A stretch of DNA of 64,000 nt from Bacteroidales bacterium. Its GTDB lineage: Bacteria; Bacteroidota; Bacteroidia; Bacteroidales; UBA1715. The position numbers were made by a program, and so were the translations under genes. The stretch is from contig JADKDL010000004.1 in the NCBI GenBank assembly GCA_016714605.1, forward strand, positions 216,178 through 280,177. The letters run 5' to 3'. The notes beneath the pieces are model-generated. The model had not been told where the DNA came from. It did no database searches and was given only the letters and a program-made list of their open reading frames with translations. This document shows positions 59,725-64,000 of the stretch, piece by piece (position 1 is the stretch's first letter; the number at the start of each line of letters is the position of its first letter).

Positions 59725-60720
59725 ATGAACTGCATTAAATCTATTTTCAAACCAATTTCTGTATTTGCTCTACTCCTAGTACTGTTGGCGAGTTGTAAAA
59801 ATACAAATTCCAAAAATGATGAATCAAATACTACCAATACAGACTCATCAGAGTTGTCGGGTTCAATTAGTATTTCTGGAGCATTTGCCCTTTACCCACT
59901 TACTATTAAATGGGTAGAAGAGTTTAAACTAATACATCCGAAGGTAAATGTAGATGTAAATGCCGGTGGTGCAGGCAAAGGAATTGTAGATGTACTCTCT
60001 GGTATGGTCGAAATTGCGATGGTTTCCAGAGAATTAAACGAAATTGAAATAAAAAAAGGCGCAATTAATATTGCTGTAACTAAAGATGCTGTGGTTCCTA
60101 CGGTAAACAACAAAAATCCATACTATGAAACAATTATGAAAAAAGGATTTACCCTCGAACAATTTAAATCAATATTTACATCAAACAATGAAACTTGGGG
60201 TAGCTTATTGCAGATTAAAAATACCGAGAAACCTACCGTATACACCAGATCTGATGCTTGTGGAGCAGCCGAAACGTGGGCTAATTTCATGAGTCTAAAA
60301 CAAGAAAACATTCAAGGCATAGGAATTTTTGGCGATCCAAGTATACTTGATGCAGTAAAAAAAGATATTAATGGCATAGGCTACAATAATATGGCATATC
60401 TATACGATAGTAAAACAGGCAATTGTAACGAAGGTGTGAGTGCCTTGCCAATTGATTTAAATGGTAATAGAATTATTGATTCAACAGAAGCGTTTTATTC
60501 TAATATAAATCAGCTTATTAAAGCCATACAAAATGACCAATATCCTAGTCCACCGGCAAGAAATCTTTATCTTGTAACTAAAGGAAAACAAGATAAAATA
60601 ACAAAAGCATTTTTAGAATTTGTTTTAAATAAAGGTCAAGATTTTGTTTTGATGAGTGGATATATAAAATTAAACGATTCTATTGTTGAAAGTAATAAAA
60701 AGATACTAAACAATTTATAA
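59725..60720 (+). CDS. pstS: phosphate ABC transporter substrate-binding lipoprotein
   Basis: A 331-residue PstS. The start at 59725 gives a lipoprotein signal with LLASC (lipid attachment near residue 21); an earlier in-frame start at 59629 adds residues with no family match. The phosphate-binding loops are ISGAFALYPLTIKW, GAGKGIVDVLSG and RSDACGAAETW. It binds phosphate in the periplasm and hands it to PstCA. It is first in pstSCAB. Confidence 0.93.
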   Translation: MNCIKSIFKPISVFALLLVLLASCKNTNSKNDESNTTNTDSSELSGSISISGAFALYPLTIKWVEEFKLIHPKVNVDVNAGGAGKGIVDVLSGMVEIAMVSRELNEIEIKKGAINIAVTKDAVVPTVNNKNPYYETIMKKGFTLEQFKSIFTSNNETWGSLLQIKNTEKPTVYTRSDACGAAETWANFMSLKQENIQGIGIFGDPSILDAVKKDINGIGYNNMAYLYDSKTGNCNEGVSALPIDLNGNRIIDSTEAFYSNINQLIKAIQNDQYPSPPARNLYLVTKGKQDKITKAFLEFVLNKGQDFVLMSGYIKLNDSIVESNKKILNNL

Positions 60721-60760
60721 AATTCTATATTCTTTACTCTCGGTTAATTTTTACAATGTC

Positions 60761-60791
60761 AATGGACTGAAAAAATACTTTTCAGTCCATT
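60761..60791 (+). terminator. terminator/attenuator between pstS and pstC
   Basis: A perfect 13-bp stem (aatggactgaaaa / ttttcagtccatt) with a 5-base loop, 40 bases past pstS and 54 bases before pstC. It has only a weak T tract, so it may reduce rather than end transcription, giving more PstS than the membrane subunits, a known need in this kind of transporter. Confidence 0.75.
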
Positions 60792-60844
60792 ATTTTAAAA
60801 AATCAAAAACAGTAATTGAAATTCAATCGTAATCAGTTAATTTA

Positions 60845-61759
60845 ATGCAATTTAAAACAATAATTAATAAAACATTTTCAAGATATTTTGTTGATAATAT
60901 AAACAAAGTAACTATGTTTATATTATTGTTATCCGTTGCCTGCGTGCCAATTATAATAGGCGCAGGATTGTTGCTGAAGTCGCTACCACTATTTGAAGGA
61001 GAAAGAGATATATTTGATATACTTTTTTCCAGTTCATGGCAACCTAGTGAGCATATTTTCGGATTTTTATCGTTCATTGTAAGCTCATTATACATTACCG
61101 GATTGTCTATTCTTATAGCTGCTCCGGTATGTTTACTTATTTCTTTACATTTATTATTTTATGCAAATGATTGGTTTATATCGATTTTTCAACCATTTAT
61201 AGATATTCTGGCAGGACTGCCATCTATTATTTATGGAGTTTGGGGAATTTTAGTAATTGTACCAATAGTTTCAGATTTTTTAGCACCACTTTGTAATGTT
61301 TCAAGTTCCGGATTTAGTATGCTTAGTGCAGCTATAGTGCTGAGTATAATGATAATTCCATTTATATTAAATATTCTCATAGAGATATTGCAAACAGTAC
61401 CAAAAGAGCTTATAGAAGCCGGACTTTTCGCTTGGTTTCGACCCGTTGGGAAGTAATAAAATTCATAGTATTACGAAAAATTCAGGGAATCGTTTCAGCG
61501 TTTGCTTTAGGAATAGCCAGAGCATTTGGCGAAACAATAGCAGTACTTATGGTAGCAGGAAATGTTCTAAAAACTGCCAGAAAGTATATTCTCAGCCGCA
61601 TATCCTATTCCGGCACTTATAGCTAATAATTACGGCGAAATGATGTCAATTCCCTTGTATGATTCGGCTTTGATGTTTGCAGCTCTCCTACTTTTTATAA
61701 TTGTTTTAGTATTTAATCTAATTGCAAGAAGTACAATTCGCCAATTGAGTAACCGATAA
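60845..61759 (+). CDS. pstC: phosphate ABC transporter permease PstC (three frameshifts)
   Basis: Repaired, a permease of about 303 residues with six membrane helices. The conserved FLAGLPSIIYGVWG-like region (here ILAGLPSIIYGVWG) and the coupling loop ELIEAGLSLGSTRWEVIKFI are present. The frame is broken by an extra T in 61425-61428, an extra T in 61436-61438 and an extra A in 61569-61573; removing these restores the reading frame through the coupling loop, the GIARAFGET motif and the C-terminus ARSTIRQLSNR. Three errors in 150 bases make this the most damaged gene in the window. Confidence 0.88.
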
Positions 61760-61773
61760 AATTCACAACTACA

Positions 61774-62629
61774 ATGAAGTTGCTTTCAAAAAAAAATGAA
61801 GAGTTATTTTTTAAAATTCTAGTGAAATTTACAAGTGCTGTAGTTTTATTAATTATACTATCAATACTTTTTACAATAATCAAGAAAGGTTTTCCATACA
61901 TTACCTTTCAAATGCTCACAGAAAAACCTGTTGGAGGCTTCTATTTTGGGGGCGAAGGCGGTATTCTCAATGCAATAGTTGGCTCACTTTATTTGGCTTT
62001 TGGAGCTAGTATTTTAGCATTATTTTATAAGTTTGCCCGTTGCATTGTTTATAAATGTGCATTTAAAACGATATAAAAGTTTTGTATCTTTTATCCGAAT
62101 ATTGGTTGATATTTCGTGGGGCATTCCATCAATTGTATATGGCACCTTTGCCTTTTCTATTATGCTTTACTTTGGACTTAGAATGTCGTTATTGCTTGGG
62201 ATTATAACTGTAGCAGCACTTATAATCCCGATTATGATAAGAAGCATGGATGAAGTCTTTAAAACCGTTCCAAACGAACTTATGGAAGCTGGTTTATCGC
62301 TCGGTTCAACTTTTTCTGATGTGGCATTTAAAATCTATCTAAAACAGTGTATTCCGGGCGTAATTACTGCTATCATGCTTGCTTTTGGAAGAGCTATAGG
62401 CGATGCTGCAGCAGTACTTTTTACCACCGGATTTACCGATAATATTCCAACATCTCTGCACCAACCGGCAGCCACGCTCCCATTATCTATTTTCTTTCAA
62501 CTCAGTTCGCCTATAGAAGCAGTTCAAAACAGAGCTTATGCATCGGCTGTGGTGCTCATGATTATTATTATAATTGTAAGTGTATTAGGAAGATATATTT
62601 CTAAAAGAATGAATCATAATAAAATATAA
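61774..62629 (+). CDS. pstA: phosphate ABC transporter permease PstA (one frameshift)
   Basis: Repaired, the permease has about 284 residues. The first helix (VVLLIILSILFTIIKKG), GGEGGILNAIVGS, the region WGIPSIVYGTFAF, and the coupling loop PNELMEAGLSLGST are the PstA marks. The frame breaks at 62023-62026, where TTTT should be TTT, giving LALFISLPVALFINVHL. It pairs with PstC to form the channel. The start is 14 bases behind the pstC stop. Confidence 0.92.
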
Positions 62630-62655
62630 ATAAAATATCCAAATAGGGAAATACT

Positions 62656-63414
62656 ATGGAAAATGTTAAAATAGAAGTAGAGAATTTTAATCTTCATATA
62701 AAAAACCAACATATTTTAAAAAATATAAATTGTTGTATTCCCGAAAAGAAAATAACCGTCATTATGGGATATTCGGGTTGTGGAAAAACCACACTTCTAA
62801 AGAGTATGAATAGACTTACCGATTTATATAATAAGGTAGCTATAACAGGAAATATCTATTTAAATAATAAAAACATTTACGACAAAGATATTGAAATAAC
62901 CGAACTCCGACGCAAAATGGGTTTAATGTCACAGAGACCATCATCGTTGCCCATGAGCATATTCAATAATGTTGCCTATGGGCTAAAAATAAGCGGTAGG
63001 AAAAAGAAAATAAGTATGGGCTTGAGAATAGAACATTATCTGAAACAGGTGAATTTATGGGATGAAGTCAAGGATAGATTGCATGAACCTGCAAATAGTT
63101 TATCTATCGGACAGCAGCAACGACTTTGTTTAGCAAGAGGTTTGGCAGTAGATCCGGAACTTATCTTAGCCGATGAGCCCACCTCAGCACTTGACCCAAT
63201 ATCGAGTGCTGCGATTGAAAATAAATTTATGGATTTGAAAAACAGTTATACGATTGTGGTCGTAACCCATACACTTAGGCAGGCACAGAGAATTGCCGAT
63301 AATATTATATTTATGAATGCAGGCGAAATAATTGAGCAAAGTAATGCAAAAGATTTTTTCACCAACCCAAAGCATGAACTTTCTCAAAAGTTTATTAGCG
63401 GAATACTTGCATGA
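62656..63414 (+). CDS. pstB: phosphate ABC transporter ATP-binding protein
   Basis: A 252-residue ATPase with Walker A GYSGCGKTT, signature LSIGQQQRLCLARGLA, Walker B LILADEPTSALDP and the H-loop VVVTHTLRQA. It drives phosphate import through PstCA. The gene is intact, unlike the two permeases. No phoU follows, although phoU usually ends the operon. Confidence 0.95.
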   Translation: MENVKIEVENFNLHIKNQHILKNINCCIPEKKITVIMGYSGCGKTTLLKSMNRLTDLYNKVAITGNIYLNNKNIYDKDIEITELRRKMGLMSQRPSSLPMSIFNNVAYGLKISGRKKKISMGLRIEHYLKQVNLWDEVKDRLHEPANSLSIGQQQRLCLARGLAVDPELILADEPTSALDPISSAAIENKFMDLKNSYTIVVVTHTLRQAQRIADNIIFMNAGEIIEQSNAKDFFTNPKHELSQKFISGILA

Positions 63415-63592
63415 AAATACATTCAAATTATATAAAAATTTGATATAATAGACATTTTTATTGCTACTAGAAGTTGCGCTCCAAATGCACCCCTACTCAG
63501 TTATTCATTGTTAAACTACTATTAATTTCTTGTTTCCAATATTAATTTATTGATTTACATCAATAAAAAGCATGAAATATTTTGTTATTTCA

Positions 63593-63607
63593 TTTTTTTT
63601 TTTTTTT
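63593..63607. repeat. T15 homopolymer tract upstream of a surface-protein gene
   Basis: An uninterrupted run of 15 T ends 40 bases before the ATG of the secreted protein gene at 63648. Its place near the expected promoter would allow slipped-strand changes in spacing. Such a long run is also a likely site of sequencing error. Confidence 0.6.
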
Positions 63608-63647
63608 GATTTGCAAAATGTTATTATTAAAAATTAAAATCAAAAAA

Positions 63648-64000
63648 ATGAAGAAATCAAGTTATTTATTTGTTCTGCTCTTTGGTATAGCAGTTCTGGC
63701 TCAGGCACAATTGAAAGTAATTTCAAATGGAAATGTGGGTATTGGTACTATTACCCCAACACAAGGTATTCATTTGAAAGCTGCCGTTGGTGGACCAAGT
63801 TCGCTTATAGCTATTACCAACACAAACAATCATACCTTTGAAGTGGGTAACCATACTACTTCTCTCTGGGGTGGAATACCAAACACCTTTACCATAGTAG
63901 ATATGGCTGGAGTATTGCCAAAGTTTGAAATTAAATCTGGTGTAAATACCTGCATAAACGACCGCTTGGTTGTTGGTGATGGATATAGCGGAGATGCTCC
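63648..64000 (+). CDS. secreted surface/fibre-like protein, 3' end outside window
   Basis: The open frame runs off the right edge after 117 codons. It has a signal peptide (VLAQAQ, cleavage near residue 20) and then SNGNVGIGTITPTQGIHLKA, the NVGIGT-TP motif seen in Bacteroidota surface and tail-fibre-like proteins, many of which end in a peptidase S74 chaperone or type 9 secretion domain. The C-terminal domain cannot be seen here. A Bacteroidota surface or adhesin-type role is the best guess. Confidence 0.7.
   Translation, partial: MKKSSYLFVLLFGIAVLAQAQLKVISNGNVGIGTITPTQGIHLKAAVGGPSSLIAITNTNNHTFEVGNHTTSLWGGIPNTFTIVDMAGVLPKFEIKSGVNTCINDRLVVGDGYSGDA

Overview
This 64 kb window is AT-rich bacterial DNA of Bacteroidota type, most likely Bacteroidia/Bacteroidales-like; I cannot name a genus. 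The case rests on gene content and gene style: a thrS-infC-rpmI-rplT operon, dapB next to signal peptidase I and a WbqC protein, a NagZ-type GH3 enzyme fused to a beta-lactamase-like domain, DUF4407 and LETM1-like genes, Sec signal peptides ending in FSQ/YSQ, TAnnTTTG-type -7 boxes, and an absence of Shine-Dalgarno sequences in front of most genes. Everything looks chromosomal. I saw no IS element, prophage, CRISPR array, tRNA or rRNA.

Layout. 1-3.6 kb: 3'-truncated meaB GTPase (-), then a partner-switch cluster (Hpt, STAS, receiver-like/PP2C phosphatase, +). 3.7-9.4 kb: chemoreceptor, Rsh (ppGpp), miaA, RsmI-like methyltransferase. 9.4-13 kb: LETM1-like protein and DUF4407 membrane protein in one operon, then a YafK-type L,D-transpeptidase. 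13.3-19.9 kb: tetR-tolC-MFP-RND efflux operon (-). 20-23 kb: trkA-trkH potassium uptake. 23.4-31.6 kb: ECF sigma with a membrane partner, SNF2 helicase, pabB-pabC-methyltransferase, rhodanese-thioredoxin fusion, cyclophilin. 31.9-36 kb: TPR protein and gyrA. 36.4-44.7 kb: clpC, a membrane protein, smpB, yigZ, a metallopeptidase, GH3/beta-lactamase. 44.7-52.4 kb (-): wbqC, cNMP-domain histidine kinase, RDD-signal peptidase fusion, dapB, rplT, rpmI, infC, thrS. 52.6-55.9 kb: GroES-like protein, WYL regulator, secreted Ig/cadherin-like protein, small glycine-rich protein. 55.9-56.3 kb: cluster of six short palindromes. 56.3-63.4 kb: rlmD, NarL-type two-component pair, pstSCAB. 63.6 kb to the end: start of a secreted surface protein.

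An unusual property of the window is that about a dozen conserved, full-length genes (including essential thrS) are each broken by one or a few single-base indels, nearly always in homopolymers, and rlmD carries an in-frame TAG. I give these genes as single loci and explain each break. Homopolymer sequencing or assembly error is the simplest reading; transcriptional slippage or real decay are alternatives.

The most interesting biology is the LETM1-like/DUF4407 operon, the RDD-signal peptidase fusion, the probable AUA start of infC behind a perfect Shine-Dalgarno sequence, the palindrome cluster, the WYL/Ig-like/small-protein trio, and homopolymer tracts (A14 in the ECF sigma gene, T15 upstream of a surface protein) that could act as length-variable switches.
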